DNA of 64,000 nucleotides from Sporosarcina sp. (GCF_029257255.1 NZ_JARICI010000015.1:1-64000); one strand, 5' to 3'; positions 27,120 to 38,206 are shown, counted from the stretch's first letter. Numbers and translations: made by a program. Notes: generated from the sequence alone by a model not told the origin.

Positions 27120-27296
27120 TGTTTCCGTTTCCCCTTTTACAATTTCCATCCAATTACCGAACGCTATCGGATGGATTTCTATTCATTCAGCTAGCGCCTG
27201 CTATATAACAATGATAAATAATAAGCTCTTTTATTTGTATAGAAAATCGTTCGTTGATAGAATAAAGACACAGAAGAACGAAAGGGTGTGAATGCA

Positions 27297-27689
27297 ATGA
27301 CCCGAAAACCTGTTATCCCTTTCGAGGAGATTGGCGAAAAAAAGTTACATGAAATGATTGATTGTTTTTACGAAAAAGTCGCTGTGCACCCGGATCTCTA
27401 TCCAATATTTCCTGATGATCTATCGGAAACTGCGCGGAAACAAAAACAATTTCAGACACAATATTTAGGCGGCCCTAACTTATTTACAGAAGAACACGGC
27501 CATCCCATGATGAAAGCCCGGCATATGCCTTTCCCCATAACACCTACTCGCGCTAAAGCTTGGCTTGCTTGTATGGAAGAAGCAATGGATGAAGTGGGAC
27601 TGGAGGGACCGCTTCGGAATGTCTATTATCAGCGCCTTGTCTTAACAGCCAACCATATGGTAAATAGGAACGAGGAGGAAGACCAGTGA
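27297..27689 (+). CDS. yjbI: Group II truncated haemoglobin (YjbI-like)
   Basis: About 130 aa; GTG/ATG choices at 27288 and 27297, with AAAGGG 5-12 nt upstream, so the exact start is open. The fold pattern FEEIGEKKLHEMIDCFYEKVAVHPDLYPIFP, then QFQTQYLGGPNLFTEEHGHPMMKARHMPFPI (proximal His in the KARH segment) and a Trp in ARAKAWLACMEEAM, fits group II 2/2 haemoglobins. Ends overlapping the start of spxH by 4 nt, the conserved yjbI-yjbH pair; a redox or NO link with SpxH is suggested by context. Confidence 0.92.
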   Translation: MTRKPVIPFEEIGEKKLHEMIDCFYEKVAVHPDLYPIFPDDLSETARKQKQFQTQYLGGPNLFTEEHGHPMMKARHMPFPITPTRAKAWLACMEEAMDEVGLEGPLRNVYYQRLVLTANHMVNRNEEEDQ

Positions 27690-28510
27690 ACTATCTAACC
27701 GTAATTGATGATACGTTACACTATTCTGCTTCAGCAAAACCGATTGAACTTTATGTATTTTTGGATCCTTACTGCAAAGACTGCTGGTCACTCCAACCGC
27801 TTTTGCGTAAACTACAGGTCGAATACGATCACTATTTTACGTTACGAATTGCGTTGCGCACGCCAATAAACAAACTGAACATACCGCAACATACAAACAC
27901 AAAAGGTACTGCATCAACGAAGCGTTCTAACCCGTGCTTCCCGAGCATCGCAGTAAAAGCTGCAGAGTTTCAGGGCAAGCGTGCCGGTTTTCGCTACCTT
28001 TCTTGCTTATTGGAGTATTCCTTCATGAAAAATCGTGATGTGGCATCATTTTCTGTCCTGGTAGAAATTGCAGCACGCATTAATTTGGACGTCGATGAAT
28101 TTATTGTCGATTTTACGTCTGAAGAGACGCTCCGTGCGTTACAGGTCGATATGTTTCTAGGCAATGAAATGGAAGTGGATGAAGCGCCGACCTTTGTCTT
28201 TTTCAATGGCAATATTGAAGATGAAGGCTTGAAAGTGGACGGCCTCTATGACTATCCAATCTATGAACAAATCTTAGAAGAATTGATTGGACAACAGATT
28301 TCACCTGATATCCCGCCTTCGATCAGTTCATTATTCAATCGTTTTGATTTGCTGACAACAAAAGAAGTCGCAGAGATCTATCACATTTCAGAAAAAGAAG
28401 CGGAACGTGAATTAAAAAAACGTGTATTGAAACAACAAATTGAACGCATACCTTTTCAAGACCGTACATTATGGCGGAAGAAACAGCCCAATTGTTCATT
28501 AATCAAATAG
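27686..28510 (+). CDS. spxH: ClpXP adaptor SpxH (YjbH), thioredoxin-like
   Basis: 274 aa DsbA-like protein. N-terminal CxxC in FLDPYCKDCWSLQPLL (Cys30, Cys33), thioredoxin-fold core, and a C-terminal region (LTTKEVAEIYHISEKEAEREL). SpxH binds Spx and delivers it to ClpXP under non-stress conditions; Spx itself is encoded at 32994-33392. Ribosome site GAGGAGG inside the end of yjbI; overlap implies coupling. Confidence 0.93.
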   Translation: MNYLTVIDDTLHYSASAKPIELYVFLDPYCKDCWSLQPLLRKLQVEYDHYFTLRIALRTPINKLNIPQHTNTKGTASTKRSNPCFPSIAVKAAEFQGKRAGFRYLSCLLEYSFMKNRDVASFSVLVEIAARINLDVDEFIVDFTSEETLRALQVDMFLGNEMEVDEAPTFVFFNGNIEDEGLKVDGLYDYPIYEQILEELIGQQISPDIPPSISSLFNRFDLLTTKEVAEIYHISEKEAERELKKRVLKQQIERIPFQDRTLWRKKQPNCSLIK

Positions 28511-28522
28511 CACTTATTCTAG

Positions 28523-28560
28523 TCCGGGATAATAATCATTTTATTATCCCGGATATTTTT
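28523..28560 (+). terminator. Terminator after spxH
   Basis: TCCGGGATAATAA / TTATTATCCCGGA, 13-bp stem, 5-nt loop, then ATATTTTT. Confidence 0.9.
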
Positions 28561-28592
28561 CTGCGTAAAAAGTAAGTAGAAGAATATCGTTT

Positions 28593-28677
28593 CCCTGGGT
28601 TCTAGGCGGACGCTTCCACTCCGGGACACTGGCTGGTTTTAAGGCAATCCCCCAGCGCCGAAGCGGGTTTAAACCGC
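28593..28677. repeat. Possible degenerate palindromic repeat, copy B
   Basis: TAGGCGGACGCTTCCACTCCGGGA ... GCGCCGAAGCGGGTTT resembles worn ends of the repeat family seen elsewhere, but only short segments match. No gene is seen in 28561-28793. Confidence 0.35.
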
Positions 28678-28789
28678 AAACTCACACTTCATTTAACTGC
28701 CTGCAAAATCGAGCAACGGAACCACAGCAACTACATCAATACTCAGCGAAAAATCAGCTTGTTATACATTCGTCAGACAAAAAGAAAAG

Positions 28790-28827
28790 AGCATTCGCTC
28801 CTGGGGGGGAGTGAATGCTCTTTTTCA
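28790..28827. terminator. Terminator between spxH and pepF
   Basis: AAGAGCATTCGCTCC / GGGAGTGAATGCTCTT with A/T tracts on both sides; probably serves pepF, 170 nt downstream of its stop. Confidence 0.75.
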
Positions 28828-28997
28828 AAGGGAATGGGAGAAATGTTCACGTTCAAACAAAAGGGGTGTATGTTTGGTATGTGATTTATTCCACACTCAT
28901 ATCTTATCATAATTGACTTTTGACATCAACAAATTAAACCCGCATTCCTTCAGATGTCACAGGTTTCGACACGGTCATGTGAATGGTATGGAACCAA

Positions 28998-30815
28998 TTA
29001 CCCTCTTTTAGCCAATAGCTGTTCCAGTTCATTCAAACGTTCTTCAAATACGCGGCAGGCATCCTCGATCGGCTGTTCCGATGTCATATCAACACCTGCT
29101 TTTTTCAGTACTTCGATTGGATAATCTGAAGAACCCGCTTTTAAGAAGTTGTTGATGTACCGATCGACTGCCGGCTGGCCTTCTTCAAGAATTTGCTTGC
29201 TCAGCGCTACTGCTGCACTATATCCTGTCGCATATTGATAGACATAATAGTTATAGTAGAAGTGTGGGATACGCGCCCACTCTAAGCCAATTTCTTCATC
29301 ACTGACAATCGCATCGCCGTAATATTTCTTATTAAGTGCATAATATTCTTCAGTTAATTTTTCAGCTGTTAACGGCACGCCTTCTTGATCTAGCTTATGA
29401 ATCAGCTGCTCAAACTCTGCAAACATCGTTTGACGGAAGACTGTCGCACGGAATCCGTCTAACCAATAATTCAGAAGATAAATTCGCTGATCTTCATCCG
29501 TTGTCACTTTCAATAAGTGATCGTTCAGCAATGCCTCATTCACTGTAGAAGCTACTTCCGCCACAAAAATTGAATAACCGCTGTAGATAAACGGCTGGTT
29601 CTCGCGTGAATAATAACTGTGGACACTGTGCCCGAATTCATGTGCTAGCGTAAACAGATTGCTCACATTATCCTGCCAATTCATTAAAATATACGGATTC
29701 GTTCCATATGAACCTGAAGAATATGCGCCTGAACGCTTCCCTTTGTTTTCACGCACATCTACCCAACGATTCTCCAGCCCTTCTTTGACGATGGACTGAT
29801 AGTTCTCACCAAGCGGGTGGAAACTCTCAAGCATCGTCTCTTTTGCCTCTTCATATGTGTACTTGATTTCAGTATCTTCTACAAGTGGCGTGTACATATC
29901 CCACATATGAAGGGTGTCGGTCTGTAAGACTTTTTTACGTAAAGCTACATAGCGATGCAGAGAATCCAGGTTTTTATTAATTGTCGACACTAGGTTCTCA
30001 TACACCTGTTCCGGAATATGATTCCCAGACAACGCAGCTTCTCTTGCAGAACTATAGTTGCGGATTCTTGCATTGACGTTATGCGCTTTGACATTTCCGC
30101 TTAATGTAGAAGCAAAAGTATTTTTGAACTCACCATATCTTGAATACATTTCTTTGAAAGCAGCCTCCCGAACTTTCGGATCTTTGCTTTCCAAGAAACG
30201 TGAGTAACGGCCGTGTGTCAGCTGTACTTCATTGCCCTCCTCGTCCTTCACCTTGCCGAACGTCAAATCGGCGTTATTCAGCATACTGAATGTTTCACCA
30301 GGCACTGCCGTCACTTCAGACAGCTGCGCAAGCAATTCTTCCTGTTCTGATGAAAGGATATGCGCGCGTTCTGCATTCAATTCTTTGAATTCCTGCTTAT
30401 ATAAACGTAAACCTTCATGTGAATCAATCGTTTTGTTCAATTGCTCTTCATCAATTGAAAGCAATTCAGGTGTGAAATACGAAAGGGCTGTGGAGACTTT
30501 AACAACCAGCGTTTTAATACGCCCATCCATTGCCTGATAATAGCTGTTAGTCGTATCTTGATCCGTCTTTAAATGAGCATACGTATACAATCTTCGCAAA
30601 CGTTCCGCCAATTTGTCACGGTAAGTGAGGGCTTCGAAAAGCGGTCTAGCTCCGTCGCCGAGAGTCCATTTATATCCCTCGGCTTCATTAACCATTTCTT
30701 CTACTTTCAGATATTCTTTATCCCACGCTTCATCAGAAACAAAAATATCTTCCAGGCGCCATGTTTCTTCTTCGGCTACTTCATCGCGAGTCAATACTGT
30801 ATTATCATTTGTCAA
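28998..30815 (-). CDS. pepF: Oligoendopeptidase F
   Basis: 605 aa M3-family cytosolic zinc metallopeptidase hydrolysing short peptides. Zinc motif HEFGHSVHSYYS near residue 390 with downstream YSIFVAEVASTVNEALL supplying the third ligand; C-terminal PHFYYNYYVYQYATGYSAA. TTG start at 30815 is fixed by AAGGAGG 8 nt upstream. In B. subtilis it is yjbG next to coiA, as here; 51 nt separate it from coiA. Confidence 0.96.
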   Translation of the reverse strand: MTNDNTVLTRDEVAEEETWRLEDIFVSDEAWDKEYLKVEEMVNEAEGYKWTLGDGARPLFEALTYRDKLAERLRRLYTYAHLKTDQDTTNSYYQAMDGRIKTLVVKVSTALSYFTPELLSIDEEQLNKTIDSHEGLRLYKQEFKELNAERAHILSSEQEELLAQLSEVTAVPGETFSMLNNADLTFGKVKDEEGNEVQLTHGRYSRFLESKDPKVREAAFKEMYSRYGEFKNTFASTLSGNVKAHNVNARIRNYSSAREAALSGNHIPEQVYENLVSTINKNLDSLHRYVALRKKVLQTDTLHMWDMYTPLVEDTEIKYTYEEAKETMLESFHPLGENYQSIVKEGLENRWVDVRENKGKRSGAYSSGSYGTNPYILMNWQDNVSNLFTLAHEFGHSVHSYYSRENQPFIYSGYSIFVAEVASTVNEALLNDHLLKVTTDEDQRIYLLNYWLDGFRATVFRQTMFAEFEQLIHKLDQEGVPLTAEKLTEEYYALNKKYYGDAIVSDEEIGLEWARIPHFYYNYYVYQYATGYSAAVALSKQILEEGQPAVDRYINNFLKAGSSDYPIEVLKKAGVDMTSEQPIEDACRVFEERLNELEQLLAKRG

Positions 30816-30866
30816 TTAAATTCCTCCTTCAGCCTATTCAACTTAGTTATAATCCATTATATTTTC

Positions 30867-32012
30867 TCAATTCTTCGCATGCATTGCAAGAAATCGCCCT
30901 GAAAGGACCTCGTAAACGTAATTCCCTTCAGAAAGTTGATCCATACGATAGATATCTATGCGTTCTGCACGTAAAAAATCCACATACGAGCGGCAAGCCT
31001 CAAGTAGATTGACTTGTTCTCCTTCGAATTTTTTGGCGAATGAATGAAAAAATGACAGATCCAGCTGATGAGGTGACTTTCTGGTTTCACGAACAGCCGC
31101 TACAAGCAATAATTGCCATTCACAGTCCGATTGCTTGAATGCTTCCTGCCCCAGAACAGGAACTCCAATCCAAGCAGGGAGCTGAACCGGCTGAATACGC
31201 ATTTCATAGCATGCCCGCAAGAATTGATTGTGTATGCCCTTTTGATTGTAAGCGATGACAGTACGCAAATATTTGCGACGGGCAGATTGATAATGAAGGG
31301 TAAGCTCACGGATATCTGTTTGTCGGGGAGCAGAAGGAAGCGAAAATGGAACGGTCTGTTTATGCAAAGACAATGTTAAACGCCGAGCTGCATATGTCGA
31401 ACCTTGTAAATGAATTATCGGGCTTAGATAGTGGAATTTTTCACTATGAGGATGATAGGTAAGAAGGACGGACATTCGGTTATGTATTGGCCGAATAAAA
31501 AATTGAAGAAATGAAGATAAACGAAGAATAAGAGTGTCAGCAGAAGATGCGTGAACTGATTGAGGTGTCAGGATAATCCAAATGGGAAGCATAGACAATG
31601 TATAATAGCCTGCATTACGCTGCTGGACAAGCGTAATGGGAATTGTACTGCATTGGAATTCTACCGGCACTTCTGTGTTTTGCCAACGAACAAGCAGATC
31701 GGGCCGCTGCTTTATGTCTGGCAGAAACGGTTCCAACTCTACATCAAGTGCATGACTCGAAAACAATTCATACAGCTGACTTTTACCAAGCAAGTGTGCA
31801 GGAGATTCGCCCTCAGAAAAACTATCTCGGCAGGACGACTTCTGATAGTGAGCAAAATGTGGGATGACGACATTACCGACTTTCAAAAGCAACTGTTCTT
31901 TACATTGGGGACAATAAAAGGATTCTTGTTTACGCCACTCTCTTAAGCTTTCCAGGGATTGCGTTCTAGTTAGGATGACTAGTTTCCCTTCAACTGTTAG
32001 AGCTGTCAACAA
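30867..32012 (-). CDS. coiA: Competence protein CoiA
   Basis: About 381 aa. The track GTG at 32021 directly abuts GAGAGGAGA; TTG 32012 (codon 4) at normal spacing is preferred. N-terminal zinc-ribbon-like YCPQCKEQLLLKVGNVVIPHFAH, then a nuclease-like core HLLGKSQLYELFSS ... KQRPDLLVRWQNTEVPVEFQCST (D ... E-Q pattern of the PD-(D/E)XK fold). CoiA is required for transformation in streptococci and is ComK-linked in Bacillus; whether this strain is competent is unknown. Confidence 0.9.
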   Translation of the reverse strand: MLTALTVEGKLVILTRTQSLESLREWRKQESFYCPQCKEQLLLKVGNVVIPHFAHYQKSSCRDSFSEGESPAHLLGKSQLYELFSSHALDVELEPFLPDIKQRPDLLVRWQNTEVPVEFQCSTIPITLVQQRNAGYYTLSMLPIWIILTPQSVHASSADTLILRLSSFLQFFIRPIHNRMSVLLTYHPHSEKFHYLSPIIHLQGSTYAARRLTLSLHKQTVPFSLPSAPRQTDIRELTLHYQSARRKYLRTVIAYNQKGIHNQFLRACYEMRIQPVQLPAWIGVPVLGQEAFKQSDCEWQLLLVAAVRETRKSPHQLDLSFFHSFAKKFEGEQVNLLEACRSYVDFLRAERIDIYRMDQLSEGNYVYEVLSGRFLAMHAKN

Positions 32013-32080
32013 GGACTTCACTCTCCTCTCTAATTTATCTTACAAATTTTCAGACTACTTAGCAAGCATTTTATAAAAAT

Positions 32081-32110
32081 AAAAAAGCTACCAGTATATC
32101 GGTAGCTTTT
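32081..32110 (-). terminator. Terminator after mecA
   Basis: AAAAGCTACC / GGTAGCTTTT with an 8-nt loop and T run on the minus strand, just after mecA. Confidence 0.85.
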
Positions 32111-32117
32111 CAGTATA

Positions 32118-32765
32118 TTATGCAAAATATTTATCGACTTGTTTGAATACATCAGATTCCATGACAACAGTACCATATTCTTCTAAACGGTGGATCGTCA
32201 GTTTGGACGGTGAACCAAATTCTGAAATCATGCTGGCAATATCTCTGGCGCGTTTAGTTTCAATGAGAGAGTAATCAAATCGCAAGTTTAGATAGTAACG
32301 ATTTTCGAATGCATATAGCTGAGTTTCGAACTCGTCATCCAAAGAAATCAGCTTAGCTGCAAGGGGAATCAGTTCGTCAAATTCATTGAACTTAAACAAT
32401 CTGTCCGTAAGCTGCACTTCTTCATCTTCCTCTTCAGATTCATTGAGTGCGTCAAAGATTGGATCAAATAACTCTTCCGGGTCTTCGATCCCAAAAGGAA
32501 ATTGGGAACTCTCAGCATTTTTCGGCAGATGCGCCCGGGTAACGATTACTTCGATTCCCTCATTCATCGCATTGACTTGAATCCATAGCGGACCTTCTAC
32601 TTCAAACTCTGTGTCGTCGCCTAATTCATCCATCATATCCCAAAAAAGCTCTTCACTCTTTTCGCGGTTATACCATACATCTTCTTTACTGAAGCCGCGA
32701 TCCTCAATATCCCCGTATGATAAATAAAACTTTACCGTATTTTCATTAATTCTCTCTATTTCCAT
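32118..32765 (-). CDS. mecA: ClpC adaptor protein MecA
   Basis: 215 aa. N-terminal substrate-binding domain (MEIERINENTVKFYLSYGDIEDRGFSKEDVWYNREKSEELFWDMMDE), an acidic linker rich in Glu (about 115-125), and a C-terminal ClpC-binding domain (LYAFENRYYLNLRFDY...ISEFG). MecA brings ComK and other substrates to ClpCP. Ribosome site GGGAGAGAT precedes ATG. Lies between coiA and spx, same strand. Confidence 0.95.
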   Translation of the reverse strand: MEIERINENTVKFYLSYGDIEDRGFSKEDVWYNREKSEELFWDMMDELGDDTEFEVEGPLWIQVNAMNEGIEVIVTRAHLPKNAESSQFPFGIEDPEELFDPIFDALNESEEEDEEVQLTDRLFKFNEFDELIPLAAKLISLDDEFETQLYAFENRYYLNLRFDYSLIETKRARDIASMISEFGSPSKLTIHRLEEYGTVVMESDVFKQVDKYFA

Positions 32766-32932
32766 CCCTTATCTCTCCCTTCTGTAAAACAGGCCTTCCC
32801 CTGTTATATAATTTACTCGCTTGCAATGCTTACTCTTACTATATGTCTACCAAACCGAATTCGAAAGGGTTTATTTCATTTGCCTAAGCATTCAAGCGAA
32901 AATCCTAGAGGAATCCAAGGGAAATTGAATTC

Positions 32933-32984
32933 AAAAAAGCTGATAGGCACAAATGTATCCAGTGTGTCGTCCCTATCAGCTTTT
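32933..32984 (-). terminator. Terminator after spx
   Basis: AAAAGCTGATAGG / CCTATCAGCTTTTTT, 13-bp stem with a longer loop, T tract on the minus strand. Confidence 0.8.
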
Positions 32985-32993
32985 GTATTTAGA

Positions 32994-33392
32994 TTAGTTT
33001 ACCATACGCCGCGCTTCGAGCAGCTGATAGGCTCTAACTTTTCTAGGTAGGAAACGACGAATCTCATCTTCATTGTATCCTACTTGAAGTCTTTTTTCAT
33101 CTAGAATGATTGGTCTTCTTAAAAGACCTGGATGCTCTTGAATTAATTCATATAACCGCTGTAGCGGCAGGCTTTCTACGTCGACATTTAACTTTTGGAA
33201 AATCTTAGATCGTGTAGAGATAATTTCATCTGTACCGTCTTCAGTCATGCGCAGAATTTGTTTGATTTCTTGAATATTCAATGGTTCAGAGAAGATATTA
33301 CGCTCTGTATAAGGAATCTCATGTTCCTCCAACCATGCTTTAGCTTTTCTACAAGATGTACAACTAGGTGATGTATAAAGTGTTACACCCAT
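32994..33392 (-). CDS. spx: Transcriptional regulator Spx
   Basis: 132 aa from ATG 33392 ([24 protein letters not shown]). ArsC-like fold with redox switch CTSC (Cys11, Cys14). Spx binds the RNA polymerase alpha C-terminal domain and controls thiol-stress genes; central [15 protein letters not shown] and C-terminal [21 protein letters not shown] are characteristic. It is degraded by ClpXP with SpxH (encoded at 27686). A distal in-frame start at 33413 in the track is not supported. Confidence 0.96.
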   Translation of the reverse strand: MGVTLYTSPSCTSCRKAKAWLEEHEIPYTERNIFSEPLNIQEIKQILRMTEDGTDEIISTRSKIFQKLNVDVESLPLQRLYELIQEHPGLLRRPIILDEKRLQVGYNEDEIRRFLPRKVRAYQLLEARRMVN

Positions 33393-33413
33393 TCCTGACA
33401 CGTCCTTTCTCAC

Positions 33414-33766
33414 GGCTTGCGCTCATTTGGATTTAATATGTTTAGACTTTAATTTAGAATTATTATAATTTATCTTGATACTGCTCATTATACACATAAT
33501 CATTCTCAATTAATATAGTTTTTCAAAAAAACTTTTACGGAATTTCTACAATTATTTCATCAATAGAAATCTTCCATGAATCGAGATGTTTTCAGCAATA
33601 AATGAACATCTTTTCTTTTTATACCCCTTACCGATTTGATTTAAACCTGCTGCATAAAATTAATAGGATTCTCATTTAGATTTTTTCTCATTTACTGCTT
33701 CTCTTTCTTATAGTACGTACAGATGTACTGAAAGGTTTCATTTTAATTAGAAATTCTTTCAAGAAG
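33414..33766. other. AT-rich intergenic stretch upstream of spx and of the T-box
   Basis: No supported frame. It should hold the spx promoter (TTATAATAATTC lies on the minus strand near 33464). TGAGAATGATTATGT (33494-33508, minus) resembles a Fur box at 11 of 14 positions, with no iron gene nearby. Confidence 0.4.
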
Positions 33767-33795
33767 TTGCATTTGTCAAGGCAAGCCGATATACT
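33767..33795 (+). promoter_or_regulatory. SigA promoter of the trpS T-box leader
   Basis: TTGCAT (33767-33772), 17-nt spacer, TATACT (33790-33795); predicted start about 33802. Confidence 0.7.
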
Positions 33796-33801
33796 TTTAA
33801 G

Positions 33802-34046
33802 TAATAAAACAACGGCCGTGAAGGAAAGAGTATTTTTGCCGCGATTTTCCCAGAGAGCTTGTACAAGGTGTGAACAAGCAAAATCGCCCAAAAGGAATGG
33901 GATCCTGAGCCTGATGGATGAACACAAGTACTCCATCACGTTTTCCACGTTACGGAACAGAGTGGCTTTTTTCAAAAGCAATTCGGGTGGTACCACGGTT
34001 CCCAACATCAATCGTCCCTATATCCAGGGAGGACTGATGTTTTTTT
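33802..34046 (+). promoter_or_regulatory. Tryptophan T-box riboswitch leader
   Basis: Senses uncharged tRNA-Trp and controls read-through into trpS. Elements in order: stem I with GTGAAGGAAAGAGTA and CAGAGAGCTTGTACAAGGTGTGAAC, specifier UGG (33898-33900) in GGAATGGGATCC, T-box GGGTGGTACCACGG (33985-33998), and a terminator CATCAATCGTCCCT / AGGGAGGACTGATG with TTTTTTT (34006-34046). Unusually, 600 bp carrying two palindromic repeats separate it from trpS. Confidence 0.92.
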
Positions 34047-34109
34047 ATGCAGTTTTTTAGGTGAGTGGGTCTTAAGGCAGGTTTGGATTGATTATTATCC
34101 AGTTTGGGA

Positions 34110-34205
34110 TTTAAAGCAAAGATGTGCTCATAACGCTTCGCTTTTAATCGCAGAAGTAATTGCTATTCCCGCAGGAGTCGCCCCACCCTCCGCTTCAATC
34201 CTAGG
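34110..34205 (-). repeat. Palindromic repeat, copy C (right-end type, inverted)
   Basis: Reverse complement reads AGGATTGAAGCGGAGGGTGG ... CGACTCCTGCGGGAATAGC ... GAAGCGTTATGAGC ... AAATCCC. Shares the segment GCAATTACTTCTGCGATTAA with the copies at 47602 and 58960. Confidence 0.85.
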
Positions 34206-34456
34206 TTTTGTTGTGGAAGGATGCAATAAGACCACTGAAGCTTTCTAACATCTGTGAAGTTTTGTAGATCACATAGTATATAAAGTATTCATGTCTCATT
34301 TGCATATTTTAAATCCAAAAGGTAACTTGTTTGCAGTCTTGAATCATATCGATGCAAGTTTGTATTGATTTGGAACTTCTAACAGTATCTTTAGAATCAA
34401 AATTTATTTGCATAATAACTACAACGAACTCAACAAAGTATTTCACCACAAAAAAT

Positions 34457-34586
34457 TAGGGATTGAAGCGGAAGACGGTCGACTCCGGGAGGATCAGGTC
34501 GACAGGTAAGACGACTTTGGGGAGCTCACGACCAAGTCGGCTTACCGCGGGCCCTCCGGAAAGCGTACCGTCTGAAGCGAAAATCA
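34457..34586 (+). repeat. Palindromic repeat, copy D
   Basis: GGGATTGAAGCGGAAGACGG ... ACCGTCTGAAGCGAAAATC; inner arms GGTAAGACGACTT / AAGTCGGCTTACC. Nearly identical to copy E in reverse. Ends about 60 nt before the trpS start codon. Confidence 0.9.
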
Positions 34587-34620
34587 CCATGCCCAAAACC
34601 TTATATGCATACATTTTTAA

Positions 34621-35809
<1,189 letters not shown>

Positions 35810-35876
35810 ACTGATCCTCGCCTTTTCTGTTTTCTTTCAATATATGATTGAAGGAACCCATTTTAGACGAGCATAC

Positions 35877-35913
35877 CAAAAACGGAAAGAGCCATGAGCT
35901 CTTTCCGTTTTTG
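35877..35913 (-). terminator. Terminator after fabF
   Basis: AAAAACGGAAAGAGC / GCTCTTTCCGTTTTT, 11-bp stem, tight loop; T tracts on both strands. Confidence 0.9.
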
Positions 35914-35917
35914 TATA

Positions 35918-37153
35918 TTAGATCTTTTTAAATATCAAGGAAGCGTTGTGACCACCAAATCCAAGCGAGTTGCTCATCGCGTAGGTGATATTTGCTTTAC
36001 GCGCTTCATTTACCACATAATCCAAATCACATTCAGGATCGGGCGTTTCGTAATGAATCGTCGGCGGAACAATGCCTTCCTGCAATGCTTTCACTGTGAA
36101 GATTGCTTCGATACCGCCAGCTGCGCCAAGTAAGTGACCAGTCATCGATTTCGTTGAGCTCATCATCAACTTATATGCATGATCCCCGAATACTGTTTTA
36201 GCTGCCATCGTTTCGAATAAATCATTATACGGCGTACTTGTTCCGTGCGCGTTAATATAATCAATTTGATTCGGCTCGATGTCCGCTTTCTTTAAAGCTT
36301 GTACCATTGCACGCGCGGCACCTTCTCCGCCTGGCGCCGGTGCCGTAATATGATGCGCATCTCCAGTCGAGCCGTATGCTACGATTTCTGCGTAGATCTT
36401 GGCTCCGCGTTTCACCGCATGCTCATACTCTTCCAGTATCAAGATTCCCGCACCTTCACCCATGACGAAACCGTCGCGGTTCTTATCAAACGGACGCGAT
36501 GCTTTTACAGGATCTTCATTCAATGAAAGTGCAGTGCTCGCAATGAATCCGGCAACAGCAAGTGACGTGATCGGCGCTTCAGTTCCGCCTGTGATCATGA
36601 CATCTGCATCTCCGCGCAGAATAACTTCAAATGCGTCTCCGATTGAGTTTGTACCTGAAGCACATGCCGTAACCGAACAAGAGTTAATTCCTTTTGCACC
36701 CGTTATAATCGAAACCTGTCCTGCTGCCATATCGGGAATCATCATTGGCACGAAGAACGGACTGACCCGGCGATAGCCTTTTTCAAGGAATGTGTTGAAC
36801 TGAATTTCGTGTGACTCCATGCCACCGATTCCAGAACCGATCCAGACACCTGTGCGGAGTGCTGTTTCATCATCCAGTTCAAGATCAGCATCCTTCATTG
36901 CCATCAATGCCGAAGCAACCGCGTAGTGAGTAAAGCGGTCCATTTTTCGTGCATCCTTACGTGAGACATACTGCTCGATATCAAAGTCTTTAACCTCAGC
37001 CATCACACGCACCGGGAATTTTTCTTGATCCAGGCGGGTCATGATATCGATACCTGATCTCCCTTCAATTACTGCATTCCATGAGTCTTCAGCAGAATTT
37101 CCTACTGGCGAGATACCACCGATTCCAGTTACCACTACACGTCGTTTTTCCAA
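35918..37153 (-). CDS. fabF: 3-oxoacyl-[ACP] synthase II
   Basis: Elongating condensing enzyme of type II fatty-acid synthesis, 411 aa from TTG 37153 ([19 protein letters not shown]), chosen because AAAGGAAG lies 7 nt before it; TTG 37159 in the track nearly abuts the site. Catalytic triad: Cys in [12 protein letters not shown] (about 163), His in [11 protein letters not shown] (about 303), His in [11 protein letters not shown] (about 340). Forms an operon with fabH (45-nt gap) under the FapR-type promoter upstream of fabH. Confidence 0.97.
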   Translation of the reverse strand: MEKRRVVVTGIGGISPVGNSAEDSWNAVIEGRSGIDIMTRLDQEKFPVRVMAEVKDFDIEQYVSRKDARKMDRFTHYAVASALMAMKDADLELDDETALRTGVWIGSGIGGMESHEIQFNTFLEKGYRRVSPFFVPMMIPDMAAGQVSIITGAKGINSCSVTACASGTNSIGDAFEVILRGDADVMITGGTEAPITSLAVAGFIASTALSLNEDPVKASRPFDKNRDGFVMGEGAGILILEEYEHAVKRGAKIYAEIVAYGSTGDAHHITAPAPGGEGAARAMVQALKKADIEPNQIDYINAHGTSTPYNDLFETMAAKTVFGDHAYKLMMSSTKSMTGHLLGAAGGIEAIFTVKALQEGIVPPTIHYETPDPECDLDYVVNEARKANITYAMSNSLGFGGHNASLIFKKI

Positions 37154-37198
37154 GTTCAAACTTCCTTTCTATCGTTAACTTTGTTAGTTAGTTACTGT

Positions 37199-38131
37199 TT
37201 ACTTACCCCATTTTATACATAGGGCACCCCAAGTCAAGCCGCTGCCGAATCCAACCATGACAATGACATCATCATCTTTGACACGGCCTTCCGCCAGATC
37301 ATCCACCAAGGAAATTGGAATAGACGCGGCAGACGTATTACCGTATTTATGAACGGACTTTGACATTTTCTCGACAGGCAGGCCAAGGCGTTCGCGTGCT
37401 GCTTCCATAATACGGATATTCGCCTGGTGAGGAATCAAAAAGTCTACATCTTCTTTTGCCAGACCTGCTTTTTCCGTAACAGCCAGTGCAGATTCACCCA
37501 TTTGACGAACAGCGAATTTAAATACTTCACGGCCGTTCATTTCAATGAATTTGTTATGCATTAAATACTTACCGCCTCCACCGTCAGCGCCCAATTCGAA
37601 CGAAAGAATACCTCTGTCGCCGCTTACTTTACCGACGACCGTCGCACCGGCTCCGTCGCCGAAAAGAACTGCAGTATTGCGGTCTTCCCAGTCTGTGATC
37701 TTGGATAATTTTTCTACACCGACCACTAATACATAATCATAAGTGTTCGATTCAACAAACTGTTTTGCAGTAACGACACCGTACATAAATCCGGCACAGG
37801 CTGCTGAAATATCCATCGCTGCAGCATTCTTTGCACCCAATCGCTCTTGTATCATTGTAGAAACAGAAGGAAACGAGTGGTCAGGAGTTACTGTCGCAAC
37901 GAGAATCAAACCGATCTGATCTGCACTGATTTCAGCTGATTCCAATGCCTGCTTTGCTGCTTCAAATGCCATGTCCGATGTGTTCGTTTGATCATCTGCA
38001 ATCCGACGTTCTTCTATCCCCGTACGTGAACGAATCCATTCATCAGATGTATCTATGCGTTTTTCCAAATCTTGATTTGTTACGACCTGCGGCGGATTAT
38101 ATTTTCCCATCCCTAACAATCCTGCTCTCAT
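37199..38131 (-). CDS. fabH: 3-oxoacyl-[ACP] synthase III
   Basis: Starts fatty-acid synthesis by condensing acyl-CoA with malonyl-ACP. 310 aa from ATG 38131 ([23 protein letters not shown]), aligned with B. subtilis FabHA; the track start is 8 codons longer. Catalytic Cys in [12 protein letters not shown] (about 113), His in [10 protein letters not shown] (about 237), Asn in [12 protein letters not shown] (about 267), C-terminal [15 protein letters not shown]. The FabHA type in Bacillus prefers branched-chain primers. FapR box overlaps its promoter. Confidence 0.97.
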   Translation of the reverse strand: MRAGLLGMGKYNPPQVVTNQDLEKRIDTSDEWIRSRTGIEERRIADDQTNTSDMAFEAAKQALESAEISADQIGLILVATVTPDHSFPSVSTMIQERLGAKNAAAMDISAACAGFMYGVVTAKQFVESNTYDYVLVVGVEKLSKITDWEDRNTAVLFGDGAGATVVGKVSGDRGILSFELGADGGGGKYLMHNKFIEMNGREVFKFAVRQMGESALAVTEKAGLAKEDVDFLIPHQANIRIMEAARERLGLPVEKMSKSVHKYGNTSAASIPISLVDDLAEGRVKDDDVIVMVGFGSGLTWGALCIKWGK

Positions 38132-38160
38132 TTCATCTACCCCGTTCCTTATCATCTATT

Positions 38161-38206
38161 ATTAGTACCTGGTATTAATTATAGAAGAAAATCGAACATT
38201 TTTCAA
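38161..38206 (-). promoter_or_regulatory. fabHF promoter with FapR operator
   Basis: Minus-strand TTGAAA (38201-38206), 17-nt spacer, TATAAT (38178-38183). Directly downstream, ATTAGTACCTGGTATTAAT (38161-38179) matches the FapR operator (TTAGTACCTGNTACTAA) with one difference. FapR repression relieved by malonyl-CoA is the known mechanism in Bacillus. Confidence 0.85.

Larger units (their letters stand above)
34110..34586 (-). repeat. Composite repeat element, locus 1 (inverted copy)
   Basis: On the minus strand: palindrome D, then TAATTTTTTGTGGTGAA flank, a middle segment, the conserved ATGAGACATGAATACTTTAT...ACTTCACAGATGTTAG flank (34203-34300), then palindrome C. Same order and opposing palindromes as the elements at 41.4-42.2, 47.2-47.8 and 58.4-59.2 kb. 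It lies between the T-box terminator and trpS. Confidence 0.8.

Noticed and set aside
33494-33508. Fur-box-like sequence TGAGAATGATTATGT
   Set aside because: Only 11 of 14 positions match and no iron-related gene is next to it; chance is likely in AT-rich DNA.
33767-34060. 97-aa plus-strand ORF (MHLSRQADILL...)
   Set aside because: It is the T-box leader read as protein; the region is explained by stem I, specifier, T-box and terminator.
34110-34586. Insertion sequence with transposase
   Set aside because: No transposase frame is present in any composite element, so at most these are non-autonomous.
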